DNA of 64,000 bases from Inia geoffrensis. Taxonomy: Eukaryota > Chordata > Mammalia > Artiodactyla > Iniidae. Each line of letters starts with the position of its first letter. The first letter of the stretch is position 1. Below are positions 36,140-47,448 of this stretch, piece after piece. Position numbers and translations under genes: made by a program. Under the pieces are notes generated by a model. It did not search any database. It was given only the letters and a program-made list of their open reading frames with translations, and had not been told where the DNA came from. The stretch is from NCBI GenBank assembly GCA_036417435.1, contig CM070901.1, positions 9,026,001-9,090,000 of the forward strand. The letters are read 5' to 3'.

Positions 36140-39100
36140 ATTTCTTTTTTTTTTTTTTTTCATGTCTTTTTTTTCTTTCTGCTTTATAACAAAGTGAATC
36201 AGTTATACATATACATATGTTCCCACATCTCTTCCCTTTTGTGTCTCCCCCCCTCCCACCCTCCCTATCCCACCCCTCTAGGAGGTCACAAAGCACCGAG
36301 CTGATCTCCCTGTGCTATGCGGCTGCTTCCCACTAGCTATCTACCTTATGTTTGGTAGCATTTATATGTCCATTCCTCTCCCTTGCTTTGTCACAGCTTA
36401 CCCTTCCCCCTTCCCATATCCTCAAGTCCATTCTCTAGTAGGCCTGTGTCTTTATTCCTGTCTTACCCCTAGGTTCTTCATGACATTATTTTTTTCTTAA
36501 ATTCCATATATATGTGTTAGCATATGGTATTTGTCTTTCTCTTTCTGACTTACTTCACTCTGTATGACAGACTCTAGGTCTATCCACCCCATTACAAATA
36601 TCTCAATTTTGTTTCTTTTTATGGCTGAGTAATATTCCATTGTATATATGTGCCACATCTTCTTTATCCATTCATCCGATGATGGACACTTAGGTTGTTT
36701 CCATCTCCTGGCTATTGTAAATAGAGCTGCAATAAACATTTTGGTACATGACTCTTTTTGAATTATGGTTTTCTCAGGGTATATGCCCAGTAGTGGGATT
36801 GCTGGGTCATATGGTAGTTCTATTTGTAGTTTTTTAAGGAACCTCCATACTGTTCTCCACAGTGGCTGTATCATTTACATTCCAACCAACAGTGCAAGAG
36901 GGTTCCCTTTTCTCCACACCCTCTCCAGCATTTACTGTTTCTAGATTTTTGATGATGGCCATTCTGACTGGTGTGGGATGATATCTCATTGTAGTTTTGA
37001 TTTGGATTTCTCTAATGATTAATGAGCATTCTTTCATGTGTTTGTTGGCAGCCTGTATATCTTCTTTGGAGAAATGTCTATTTAGGTCTTCTGCCCATTT
37101 TTGGATTGGGTTGTTTGTTTTTTTGTTATTGAGCTACATGAGCTGCTTATAAATTTTGGAGATTAATCCTTTGTCAGTTGATTCATTTGCAAATATTTTC
37201 TCCCATTCTGAGGGTTGTCTTTTGGTCTTGTTTATGGTTTCCTTTGCTGTGCAAAAGCTTTGAAGTTCCATTAGGTCCCATTTGTTAATTTTTGTTTTTA
37301 TTTCCATTTCTCTGGGAGGTGGGTCAAAAAGGATCTTGCTGTGATTTATGTCATAGAGTGTTCTGCCTACATTTTCCTCTAAGAGTTTGATAGTTTCTGG
37401 CCTTACATTTAGGTCTTTAATCCATTGTGAGTTTATTTTTGTGTATGGTGTTAGGGAGTGATCTAATCTCATACTTTTACATATAGCTGTCCAGTTTTCC
37501 CGGCACCACTTATTGAAGAGGCTGTCCTTTCTCCACTGTATATTCCTGCCTCCTTTATCAAAGATAAGATGACCATATGTGCGTGGGTTTATCTCTGGGC
37601 TTTCTATCCTGTTCCATTGATCTTTCTCTTTTTGTGCCAGGACCATACTGTCTTAATTACTGTAGCTTTGTAGTATAGTCTGAAGTCAGGGAGCCTGATT
37701 CCTCCAGCTCCATTTTTCGTTCTCAAGATTACTTTGGCTATTTGGGGTCTTTTGTGTTTCCATACAAGTTGTGAATTTTTTTGTTCTAGTTCTGTGAAAA
37801 ATACCAGTGGTAGTTTGATAGGGAGTGCATTGAATCTGTAGATTGCTTTGGGTAGTAGAGTCATTTTCACAATGTTGATTCTTCCAATCCAAGAACATGG
37901 TATATCTCTCCATCTATTTGTATCATCTTTAATTTCTTTCATCAGTGTCTTATAGTTTTCTGCATACAGGTCTTTTTGTCTCGTTATGCAGCTTTATTCC
38001 TAGGTATTTTATTCTTTTTGTTGCAATGGCAAACGCAAGTGTTTCCTTAATTTTTCTTTCAGATTTTTCATCATTAGTGTACAGGAATGCAAGAGATTTC
38101 TGTGCATTAATTTTGTATCCTGCTACTTTACCAGAATCACTGATTAGCTCTAGTAGTTTTCTGCTAGCATCTTTAGGATTCTCTATGTATAGTATCATGT
38201 CATCTGCAAACAGTGACAGCTTTACTTCTTCTTTTCCGATTTGGATTCCTTTTATTTCCTTTTCTTCTCTGACTGCTGTGGCTAAAACTTCCAAAACTAT
38301 GTTGAATAAGAGTGGTGAGAGTGGGCAACCTTGTCTTGCTCCTGATCCTAGTGGAAATGCTTTCAGTTTTTCACCATTGAGGACAATGTTGGCTGTGAGT
38401 TTGTCATATATGGCCTTTATTATGTTGAGGAAAGTTCCCTCTATGCCTACTTTATGAAGGGTTTTTCATTCATAAATTGGTGTTGAATTTTGTTGAAAGC
38501 TTTCTCTGCATCTATTGAGATGATCATATGGTTTTTCTCCTTCAGTTTGTTAATATGGTTTATCACATTGATAGATTTGCGTGTATTGAAGAATCCTTGC
38601 ATTCCTGGAATAAACCCCACTTGATCATGGTGTGTGATCCTTTTAATGTGCCGTTGGATTCTGTTTGCTAGTATTTTGTTGAGGATTTTTGCATCTATGT
38701 TCATCAGTGATATTGGCCTGTAGTTTTCTTTCTTTGTGACATCCTTGTCTGGTTTTGGTATCAAGGTGACGGTGGCCTCGTAGAATGAGTTTGGGAGTGT
38801 TCCTCCCTCTGCTATATTTTGGAAGAGTTTGAGAAGGATAGGTGTTAGCTCTTCTCTAAATGCTTGATAGAATTCGCCTGTGAAGCCATCTGGTCCTGGG
38901 CTTTTGTTTGTTGGAAGATTTTTAATTACAGTTTCAATTTCAGTGCTTGTGATTGGTCTGTTCATATTTTCTATTTCTTCCTGATTCCGTCTTGGCAGGT
39001 TGTGCATTTCTAAGAATTCGTCCATTTCTTCCCGGTTGTCCATTTTATTGGCATAGAGTTGCTTGTAGTAATCTCTCATGATCTTTTGTATTTCTGCAGT

Positions 39101-39206
39101 GTCAGTTGTTCCTTCTCCTTTTTCATTTCTAATTCTGTTGATTTGAGTCTTCTCCCTTTTTTTCTTGGTGAGTCTGGCTAATGGTTTATCAATTTTGTTT
39201 ATCTTC
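36140..39206 (-). mobile_element. 5'-truncated L1 LINE (3.07 kb), minus strand, perfect TSD
   Basis: The left end is the poly(A) tail (T-run at 36146-36160), followed by the 3' UTR and antisense ORF2 to 39206. TCAATGCCACAG occurs at 36128-36139 and 39207-39218 with no mismatch. The perfect duplication and long surviving ORF pieces make this one of the youngest L1 copies in the window. Confidence 0.96.
36497..39206 (-). pseudogene. L1 ORF2 fragment (RT and C-terminal part), broken
   Basis: Minus-strand pieces cover the RT fingers/palm (210 codons at 38447-39079, with [11 protein letters not shown]), the RT active site (FADD intact at 38199-38210), and the C-terminal region, ending in the ORF2 terminal YHMLTHIYGI and a stop at 36497. 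The endonuclease half is missing because of 5' truncation. At least five frameshifts or stops break the frame. Confidence 0.92.
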
Positions 39207-39218
39207 TCAATGCCACAG

Positions 39219-40802
39219 TTTTCAATACTGAGAATCCCAATTACCTCTATACCTTATTCTCGTAGAGGAGAATCTTCAGCCTCCTACTTACAAGTCATTA
39301 TTTAGGGTTACAGCCGCTACCTTGAAGGAAACCTTCCATCTCTGTGTGCTAACTTCACAGTTTAAAACTTTTCAGAGCAAAATCCCTAATTCTAAGTGTT
39401 GGGGTATAATTTCCAAATACTGACAATATCTTTACCTTCCCTTCCGCTCAGTGGACTAATTGCATGGCAGACCCAGCCCTAATTAGGCTGCTTTAGCATC
39501 TAAGATCCAGAATTCCCTACAGGTCTGAAATCTTTTTTAAATTTCCTGGTCCCTTTGTTTCTGGTCTAGTTCTGGGCAAATGCAAGGCTTCTCCCACAGT
39601 AACATTTATTATCGTCACATTACCCTAAAAGTAAGTGCTTTCAGTGAACAAGTAATGTACAATTCAGCAAGCACGCTCTAATTATAATGAATATTTCCAT
39701 TTTAATGAGGTTTAAGTGCACGGTCTCTGTGAGTTATCTAAAATGACACAGTACCTGTGTTGGTAACCCAGTCATGCTATGTTCGGGACGAGCAGAGGAG
39801 AGCTTACTTCTACCCTCATTTCTCTTCCATAAAAGGGAAGAATTGCTGGGTAAGCCACTTTATTTAATAGCAGAGGAAGGAGAAAATTGAGTTCTTGACA
39901 GGATTACTGAGGAGAATGATGATGAGTGGGTGGAATTGCGAGCAAAATGAGATGAAAGATAATAGGCAGGGAGCAGCCAGGGGCGCCAAGAGTAAGGGTT
40001 GGGTGGAAAATACAATAACAAAAATGCCAGCCTTGAAATGGCTTGGAGGGAGAGGAACCATATTGATGTGGATTTTCAAACAGAATTAGTTTGAGCAGTT
40101 TAATTCTTCAATTCAAGGCTTTTCTGTGACTTTGATAGAAACCATTCTGGAAAACAAAGTCTGGCCTCTGTCAAATGCCATCTTGAAGGACACAGGACAC
40201 TAACCTGAGAAATGTGATGGGAAGAACATTATTGCCTGGTTAGAAAATGATTTAGAAAATGTAGGTGGCAAAGACAAGGAAAGAGAACAAGAGGGAGAGA
40301 AAAGCTTTGATGTTGCCTCGGCAGAAACGGGGAGGACCAGTCAAGATAATGGTACAGAAAGGAGCGGAGAAGAGGGTGGGGGGGGGGGGGCTGGGGACGG
40401 AAAAGAGTGCTTTAATAAGCAGTAATTTGGAAAAATGGTTCTCTGAAACAGTTTTCAAGTTCGATATGAGTAACAGCAGCTGCTATGGAGTTGAAAAACC
40501 TAGAAATGCTCAATATTTAGGTTTTAAATTTATCACATGAATTGGCCAAGAAAAAGAGACTGAGTGGAATGGTGTGGGGCAGGCATCAGCCTGCTTGATT
40601 CCCGAGAATCAGGAAAGCTCTCTTCTTTCTCTCCTGGGCTAAAGTCTCCAAGCCATGATCCCGTTAGGAGGCAGGTACAGGCAGGACGTCTCTCGGTCTC
40701 TCGCAAGGCGTGGGCAAAGTTACGGCCATTTTTGCTCTGGGAAAATCGTGATTCACCAGGCTGGGCAGAGACCCTGCTCAGTAGCTGGAAACCATTTTCA
40801 AA
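39219..40802. other. No recognised feature; 13-base poly(G) at 40378-40390
   Basis: Apparently single-copy. The poly(G) run may be length-variable or an assembly weak point. Mirror-image ORFs around 40533-40824 have no recognisable similarity. Confidence 0.45.
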
Positions 40803-40812
40803 AGGCTGTGTG

Positions 40813-40978
40813 CTTTGCAAGTAAGATCATCTATACCATTTTTTTTTGATTCCACATGTATGCAGTAATATATGATATTTGTTTTTCTCTTTCTGCATAG
40901 CTGACTCACTTTGCTGTACAGTAGAAACTAATACAACATTGTAAAACAACCATGCTCCGATAAAAATTCTTTAAAAAG
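40813..40978. mobile_element. L1 3' end with inverted 5' part (twin-priming type)
   Basis: 40813-40897 reads as reverse L1 3' UTR ('ctttgcaagtaagatcatct', 'gattccacatgtatgcagta', 'gtttttctctttctg'). 40898-40978 switches to forward L1 3' terminus ('actcactttgctgtacagta', 'caaccatgctccgataaaaa'). AGGCTGTGTG flanks the whole unit at 40803-40812 and 40979-40988, so it was one insertion event. Confidence 0.8.
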
Positions 40979-41317
40979 AGGCTGTGTGTCCATGGCCAGG
41001 CTGCTTCGATGTGGACAGACCTGGGTTCAGACTTTGGCTTTGTTTTTCAGAAGCAATTTTCTTTATCTTCCTTCCCATTGTCAAATCTGCAAACCAACCT
41101 ACACGGGCACCTGTTTTCTGCTGCTTCCCCTAGTAAGGAAGAGGTCGTGTCTCTCTTACATCAATGTCTATTGTCCCCACCTGTGTTATGGACCCCCTTT
41201 TCTCTCACTTTCTTTAGGAATTCACACAGTATTCTCTTTTCAGTGTTATCTACAGTACGTGATACTCCTCTCTACCAGGTCATTTCTATCAGCGTGCTAA
41301 CAGGCTTTCGTGTCTCC

Positions 41318-41670
41318 TGTTAAACAAATTAAACAAAGAGGTTGTTAGACTGAGGTGGCTTTAATACCTCAGCAGCCTAAGGAGGCAAACCAGAACCACA
41401 GCCTGAAGGGTAAGAAATCAAAACCTAAGGACCAGCAATCACAAACAGCCAACCACGCAGAACTTTCCAAATAAGGCAAAGGCTTAAGTTACAGCCAATC
41501 GAATGATGTCCTTGCTTTGCTTCCACCTCTTCTCTATAGAGGTCTTTCCCTCCGCTCCTGTCCATGGAATGCTCCTAGCCACTTCTGGTTTGGTGCTACC
41601 TGACTTGAATTGATTTTTTGCTCAAATAAACTCTTAAAGTTCTTTAATATCCCTCAGCTATCTTTTGACA
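41318..41670 (+). mobile_element. Probable solitary ERV1-type LTR
   Basis: It starts TGTTAAAC and ends TTTTGACA. Inside are 'acagccaatcgaatgatgtc', a TATA-like 'ttctctatagaggtctttcc', and a polyadenylation region 'tttttgctcaaataaactct' (AATAAA), in the promoter-to-polyA spacing of gammaretrovirus-like LTRs. No internal viral genes flank it. The exact ends and the 4-bp duplication are not certain. Confidence 0.6.
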
Positions 41671-41893
41671 TTCCTGTGTTGACAAAGCCCTTGTTGCACA
41701 CATATCTCCCCACTTCTCAGCTCCGTGTCATGATCACACACTTCCTTACTTCTCACCCCCTCCTCTCACGTACTCTTCAATGCCCCCGTACCCTGTCTCT
41801 ATTCTACCATCCCTCCTAAAACACTTTTGCCACGTTTGCTAGTAAATTCCACGTAGCCAAATGCAACCAATGCTTCTCTATCCTTGTTTTTCT

Positions 41894-42076
41894 TTCTTTC
41901 TTTCTTTTAAGCTTTTGTTTGTTTGTTTTAATTGAAGTATAGTTGATTGACATACCCACTGTTTTATTTATTTATTTTTGGGGCCATGCTGTGAGGCATG
42001 CGGGAGCTTAGTTCCCCAACCAGGGATCGAACCTGCGCCCTCTGCGTCTTAACTGCTGGACAACCAGGGGAAGTCC
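41894..42076 (-). mobile_element. tRNA-type SINE with an L1-like 3' tail, exact 16-bp TSD
   Basis: On the minus strand the element reads GGGACTTCCCCTGGTTGTCC (SINE head, B-box-like GGTTCGATCCC), then AAATAAATAA, then 'caatcaactatacttcaatt' (the L1 3' terminus), and finally an AAAC/AAAG-rich tail. CTATCCTTGTTTTTCT at 41878-41893 is repeated exactly at 42077-42092, so the SINE and L1-like parts inserted together. Confidence 0.85.
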
Positions 42077-42810
42077 CTATCCTTGTTTTTCTCCGTTCTC
42101 ACCAGCATTTGGTATAACTGACCAGCCCCTTTCTCTAAATGAACCCCTCTCCTGGCTTCCTGGCACCACATTCCTCTGAACACACTGGACAAGTTTCTCA
42201 GCCCTCACATTTTTGGCCAATTTCTCACTCCTTATCCAAATGTAAAAGTTTGAAGTTCTTGAGGGCTTTTCTTGGATCCTCTTCTCTTCCCTTCCCTTCC
42301 TTCCTCACCTCACTATTGTCCTCCTAGGTAATCTCATCCATATCCGTTACTTTAAATACTGTCTTTACACCATTGCCTCCCCAATTTATGTCTGTAGCCC
42401 AGAGTTCTCCACTAGATTCCAACATTCAGTTCTCCAATATTTCTAACAAAAATTTTCTAAAAGGAGAATTCTTGATTCTTCCCAAACCTGTCTGCTGCCC
42501 TAGCCCTTAAGTTTCCCCATCTCAGTAAATGGATTCACCACCTACTCAGTTGCTCAAGTTACAAGCATGGAGCCATCCCCCTTTCCTCTTATCCCTTGCC
42601 TCCATTTCTTCACCAAATCCTGTATATGCCATCTTCAAAGTATTTCTCAGATCCCGCTACTTCTTTCCATGTCTGTTCATCACCATTATCTGTCTTCTGG
42701 GCCACTGCTGCATAGCCTGCCAACTGGTCTACCTCTTTCCACTATTGCACCCTGCCCCTCCCCACCAATATTTCTAGTCCATCTGCTACACCGCTCAAGG
42801 GTTAACCTCA

Positions 42811-42970
42811 TGCCCCGGTCCGGGAAGATCCCACATGCCGCAGAGTGGCTGGGCCCGGGAGCCATGGCCGCTGAGCCTGCGTGTCCGGAGCCTGTGCTCC
42901 GCAACGGGAGAGGCCACGACAGTGAGAGGCCTGCGTACCGCAAAAAAAAAAAAAAAAAAAAAAAAAAAGA
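42811..42970 (+). mobile_element. 5'-truncated CHR-2-type SINE inside L2
   Basis: It starts mid-SINE at 'tgccccggtccgggaagatc', lacking the A-box head, and ends 'gtgagaggcctgcgtaccgc' plus about 27 A. GTTAACCTCA is repeated at 42801-42810 and 42971-42980. Loss of the pol III head means it could not have been a source copy. Confidence 0.93.
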
Positions 42971-43499
42971 GTTAACCTCAAATATCAATCTGGTGTGCCC
43001 TCTCCTGCTTAAAAGTTTCACTGATTTCTCACTAAACTTAGAATGCAATTTAAACTCCTCTTTTCTGGGTCTTCAAGACCCTGCAGAATCAGAGCTCTCC
43101 CTAGTTCCTCACTTTATCTCAAGTCACTCTTATGTTCTTCCTGTATGCTCCAGCCAAATTGATTCTAGCCTGTTCCCTTGAGCATGCACAGCTTTTTTTC
43201 TACCTCAGGGCCTTTGCACTTACTACTCTTCCCTTGACCTGGAAGTTTCTTCCCACCCTCATTCAATATTTCTTATTTCTTAGGTCTTGGCTGAAATGTT
43301 ACTTCCTTAGAAAGTAGCTTTCCCTGACGATTCTTTTTTACAGATTTCCCCGATCCTATTCCTCCATCATTCTCTGGTTCAGCACCCAGTCATTTTCTTG
43401 TGCTTGGCACATTGCAGTTCTTTTTTCTTATTTAAAAATTTTTTGTTTGCATGGTTTTTGTTTATCTCAGTAATGCAGATGTAAAGGATAGAGGGCAGG

Positions 43500-43720
43500 G
43501 AACATGCAAGTAACACAGTGGAATCATACAGTCTGAGTTTGAATCGTTGACATGTTCTCCTAGATATTATTTAAACTCCCTAATCCTCGGTTTTCTAATC
43601 TGTGAACGGTGAACAGTAACACCAACCTCACAGGGTTGGTATGAGAAGTAAATGAGGTTATAAATATGGAGTTATAAGCAAAAAGCCTGGTCCATCATGA
43701 ACATTACACAATTCTTACCA
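43500..43720 (+). mobile_element. MIR SINE, plus strand
   Basis: 'gaatcatacagtctgagttt', 'ttaaactccctaatcctcgg', 'ctcacagggttggtatgaga' and 'agtaaatgaggttataaata' follow the MIR core. Confidence 0.7.
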
Positions 43721-43834
43721 GATAATTTATCGTTCACTTTCTATTCCCCGACAGCTAGTATAGTGTTTGGAACACAGTGGGATCTTATTCACTCTTTGTT
43801 CAATGATTCAATACATGAGTGAACTGTGGGCTCA

Positions 43835-43935
43835 GTTTGATCCATAGAGTTGTTTTGAGGATGAGACAGAGAATATGTCAAGTGACTAAAACAGTGCCTG
43901 GTACACTGTAAGTGCTCAATAAAACTTTATCATCA
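43835..43935 (+). mobile_element. MIR 3' part, plus strand
   Basis: 'agttgttttgaggatgagac', 'aacagtgcctggtacactgt' and 'aagtgctcaataaaacttta' match the MIR/L2 terminus. Confidence 0.65.
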
Positions 43936-43959
43936 GTCCTCAAACAGGATGCTAATTTG

Positions 43960-45890
43960 ATCAATTGATACACTAAGAACCACCTTCAGGGCTCTTATCT
44001 AAAGCAATCATCATCTTTCATTGTTGGGTTCCACCTCTCCCGTGTTATAAAGGACATGCTCCTATAATTGTCTCCCTTTATCTTTCCCCCATCTTTACTG
44101 GCTCCCCACCAAGAAACAAACATGCCGAAGCCATTTTCATTTTCATAACTCCTTCCTTGAATCCCCATGTCTCTCTCTCGTTACCGTTTCTCTGCTTTTT
44201 ACAAGTAAGCTCTTAAAGGAGTTGCCTACACTGTCTCCATTCTTCTTCACCCATTCCAATTAGTATTTATTTTCCACCTCTCCACAGAAACTTCCTTTGT
44301 CAAGATTATTCATGACTTACACATTGGCAAATCGAAAGTCAAATTCTTGGTTCAGAGCTCCCTGGGCCAGTCAGCAGCACTGAAGTTTGCTCCTTCCTTT
44401 TTTGAAACACTTTCTTCACTTGGCTTTCAGGGACCCCGTTCATTCTTGTTTATTCCTCTGCTTGACTAGCCCCCTTTTTTTCAGTCTTCCTTTGCTGGTT
44501 CCTACTCTTGTTCCCAAACTCTAGATTTTGCTTCAGTATCAGAACCTCACCTTCCTTCTCTGTATTCACACCCCATGTAACCTCATCCGATCCCATACCT
44601 TTAAATATCATCCAAAAGCTGATGATTCCCAAGTTTATATTTTCACCTTCGATCTCTCACTAGAACTCCATACATATTTATAATTGGCTCCTTGATTTTT
44701 CCATTCAGGTGTCCAGTAGGCATCTCACATGTAACACACTCAAAACTGTACTCTTCTTTTTTTAAAGTAATTTATTGAAGTATGGTTGACTTTATTATAT
44801 TAGTTTCAGGTGTACAGCATAGTGATTTTATATTTTGTAGACTACGCACCATACAGAGATGGTATAAAATATTGACTATATTTCCTGTACTGTATGTTAC
44901 ATCCCTGTGACTTGTTTATTTTATAACTGCTAGTTTGTACCTCTTAATTCCCTTTACCTATCAAAACTGTACTACTAACTCCACCATCCTCTCAGCCCCT
45001 CAGTGGTACGTCCTCCCGAGTTCTCCACGGTATGGCAACTCCATCCTTTCACTTGTTCAGACCGAAAACATTGTGTTCATCTTTGATTTTTCTGCACTCC
45101 CTAGGCAGGCCATAAACAAAATTTTATGGGTCTATTGGAAAATATATCGTGTACACTACTACTTCTTACCACCTCAACTGCAACTGCTTTCTCCTTACTC
45201 CAAGCGGGGATCACCTCTCACTTCGATGATTATAATGCTGCCTTTTCGGTCTCCCTTTCTCCATCCACCCCATCTCCTTGTCATACAGCTGTCACAGTGA
45301 TCCCTCCAAAATGGCAAATCATTCCTCTGCTCAAAATCATCAGACAGCTTTCCATTGAAAGGAAATGCTAAAATACTTGCTGTGGCCTGAAAGGTTCTAT
45401 ATAATCTTTCTGACCTCCTTCTGGAACCCCCCCACCCAGCACCTTTGTCATCCACTGTGTCCCCCTTACCCCCATCCCCACTCAAGGCACACCAGGCGAC
45501 TTGCTGTGTATAAAACTCTCCTGCCTTGGGGGCTTGGCATTTGCTGTTCCTCTGTTGGGGTCACTCTTTTCCCAGATATAATTGTATGACTCATTCCCTC
45601 ACCTCCTTCCCATCTCCTGTGTCCCCTTTTCTGAGACCTTTCTTAAGCCTGCAATAGAAAATTGTACCCCCATCCCTCCATCACCATCATGATCACCTGT
45701 ACCCTGTTTTTTTTTTCTTCATTGATACCGATCCCTCCTGGCATTTGATATATTTGATTATTGTCTCTCTCCTCACTAGTATGTAAATTCCATGAGAGGA
45801 GGGACTTTATCCTCCTCTTTACTCCCTGGACCTAGAATGGTAGGCATTAAAAATATTTGACAAATCAATAAATGGTTTAATAAATGTTTG
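43960..45890 (+). mobile_element. L2 LINE copy B, plus strand, including RT region
   Basis: The order runs from 'cagaaacttcctttgtcaag' through an RT catalytic remnant 'aaagctgatgattcccaagt' (K-ADD-SQV at 44615-44632, derived from a YADD-type box) to 'ctagtatgtaaattccatga' and 'aatcaataaatggtttaata' at the 3' end. Together with copy A this gives two same-direction L2 elements in under 5 kb. No usable frame survives. Confidence 0.75.
44753..44960 (-). mobile_element. L1 3' fragment inside L2, 13-bp TSD
   Basis: The segment 'ttattgaagtatggttgact' to 'aactgctagtttgtacctct' is reverse L1 3' UTR. TCAAAACTGTACT at 44740-44752 is repeated at 44961-44973, and the L2 sequence is continuous once one copy is removed. 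Confidence 0.88.
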
Positions 45891-45954
45891 GGGGGGGTCT
45901 AATGACCTCTATGTTGTTCTAAGTGAAACTTTTGCTTCTTAATAGTAACCTGAT

Positions 45955-46255
45955 GAAATTACAAAGTCTCAGTTTACTGGAGTGATTTGTATGGGCTTAT
46001 TTCTGGACTCTCTATTCTGTTCCATTGATATATGTGTATGTTTTTGTGCCAGTACCGTACTGTTTTGAGTACTGTAGCTTTGTAGTATAGTGTTAAATCA
46101 GGGTGCATGATTCCTCCAGCTCTGTTTTTCTTTCCCAAGATTGTTTTGGTTATTCGAGGTCTTTTGTGTTTTCATACAAATTTTAAAATGATTCTATTTC
46201 TAGTGAAAAAAATGCCACTGGTATTTTGATAGGGATTGTACTGAATCCAGCTTTA
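45955..46255 (-). mobile_element. L1 ORF2 C-terminal fragment, minus strand
   Basis: 'gggcttatttctggactctc', 'tgtgccagtaccgtactgtt', 'ctttgtagtatagtgttaaa' and 'ttttgatagggattgtactg' align with the antisense ORF2 segment seen at 18690-18940 and 37600-37830. It has neither a 3' tail nor a clear TSD. Confidence 0.8.
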
Positions 46256-47387
46256 TTTTTGAAAGGCTTTTGTTCAAACTTAAATCATTCTGCACATTGC
46301 AGTGGATACGAATCCCTGTGGGACGACTCATTATCTGATGCCTATCTTTCCCAGGCCCTCCTTTCTTAGCTCCTCCCAACCACCTACTAACTATTTAAAA
46401 TGGTCCTGAAGAGGAAAATCTTGTTTTGAAATAGGCCTCGCTGTGATTCAGAGGTGATAGATGTGCCTTTGACTTCTTGTCCTCCCAGGTGCACAGTGTA
46501 TGTTGTTTAATCTCCTACTGGGTAGGGGTCTAAGTGCAATTTGGTTTCCACGTGAAGCTCGGTTGTGCTCATGTGATGATTAGGACACCTGTTGAAGGAC
46601 CACGGTATTCTTCCTAGAAACAGAAAACTGTAAAATATAAAACCTCACAAGTGATTTTATTCTAAAGCCAAGCCTATTATATGAAACTTATTTGTACAAT
46701 TGGTGATTTAAAAAAACAGCAACAATCAAATATTTCTTCCTTTTTCTTTACTTTCTCCTTTTCATGAATCAGATATCTGGAACCAAATCACATATTTGCC
46801 TCAGTTTTCCAAATACCTTACATGTTAAATTAAGCCTGAATTCCCATCAAAACCCTGTTTAAAATAGCTTCAGCATTTTATGATGTATCAATTGTAATAA
46901 CTGAAATTTTCAGATACTTTCCACAGGAAATGTCAAAGTATTTTTGCGTTTCTTCTACCAGGAAAATTGTATCAGGGAGAGTCAGTAGATGTATGCCCTA
47001 ACACTTTCTAAATCTGGTAGAAATGTTTGGCCGCAACTTAGATGCTACAGCTGATAATAATTACAAACGTCATAATTATAACATTTGTTTTGTACAACTT
47101 GCATTCCCATAGTCATGTGGTGGGTTAATTAACATGTGAGCATCTTTTAAATGCCAACTTTAACTATCATCTTGTCTATAAACCTGTAAGAGGTGCTTAA
47201 ATTCTACTAAAACAAACATAAAGTAGGTTTGACTTTCCTAATTCGTAAGTGGTCTCCCTCCCATTGGTGTTTCCCCATCTAGAGCATCTAGCTTAGCTAC
47301 ATAAATCTTTTTATGAAATTGTTTTTCATGTCATTTCACTATTAAAAGACTTTTAATTGTTTTACATTTCCAAGAGAAGCCAACTCA

Positions 47388-47390
<3 letters not shown>
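46256..47390. other. No recognised feature
   Basis: Apparently single-copy; no ORF of interest. Confidence 0.5.

Positions 47391-47445
<55 letters not shown>
47391..47445. repeat. (AC)n microsatellite
   Basis: Pure AC dinucleotides, about 27 units, ending at 'acacagtacc'. It is likely polymorphic. Confidence 0.97.

Positions 47446-47448
<3 letters not shown>

Larger units (their letters stand above)
41080..43440 (+). mobile_element. L2 LINE copy A, plus strand, with three later insertions
   Basis: L2-order blocks are recognisable outside the insertions: 'caggctttcg' near 41302, 'gcatttggtataactgacca', 'cccatctcagtaaatggatt', 'gccaactggtctacctcttt', 'cctcagggcctttgcactta' and 'tggctgaaatgttacttcct'. 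The 204-codon ORF at 42567-43181 crosses L2 and SINE sequence and is not a gene. Confidence 0.7.

Noticed and set aside
41318..41670. Possible full endogenous retrovirus around the ERV1-type LTR
   Set aside because: No gag-, pol- or env-like frame and no second LTR were seen on either side. It is at most a solitary LTR.
42567..43181. 204-codon plus-strand ORF, one of the longest in the window
   Set aside because: It crosses L2 sequence, a CHR-2 SINE and its poly(A) tail (encoding a lysine run), so it is not a gene.
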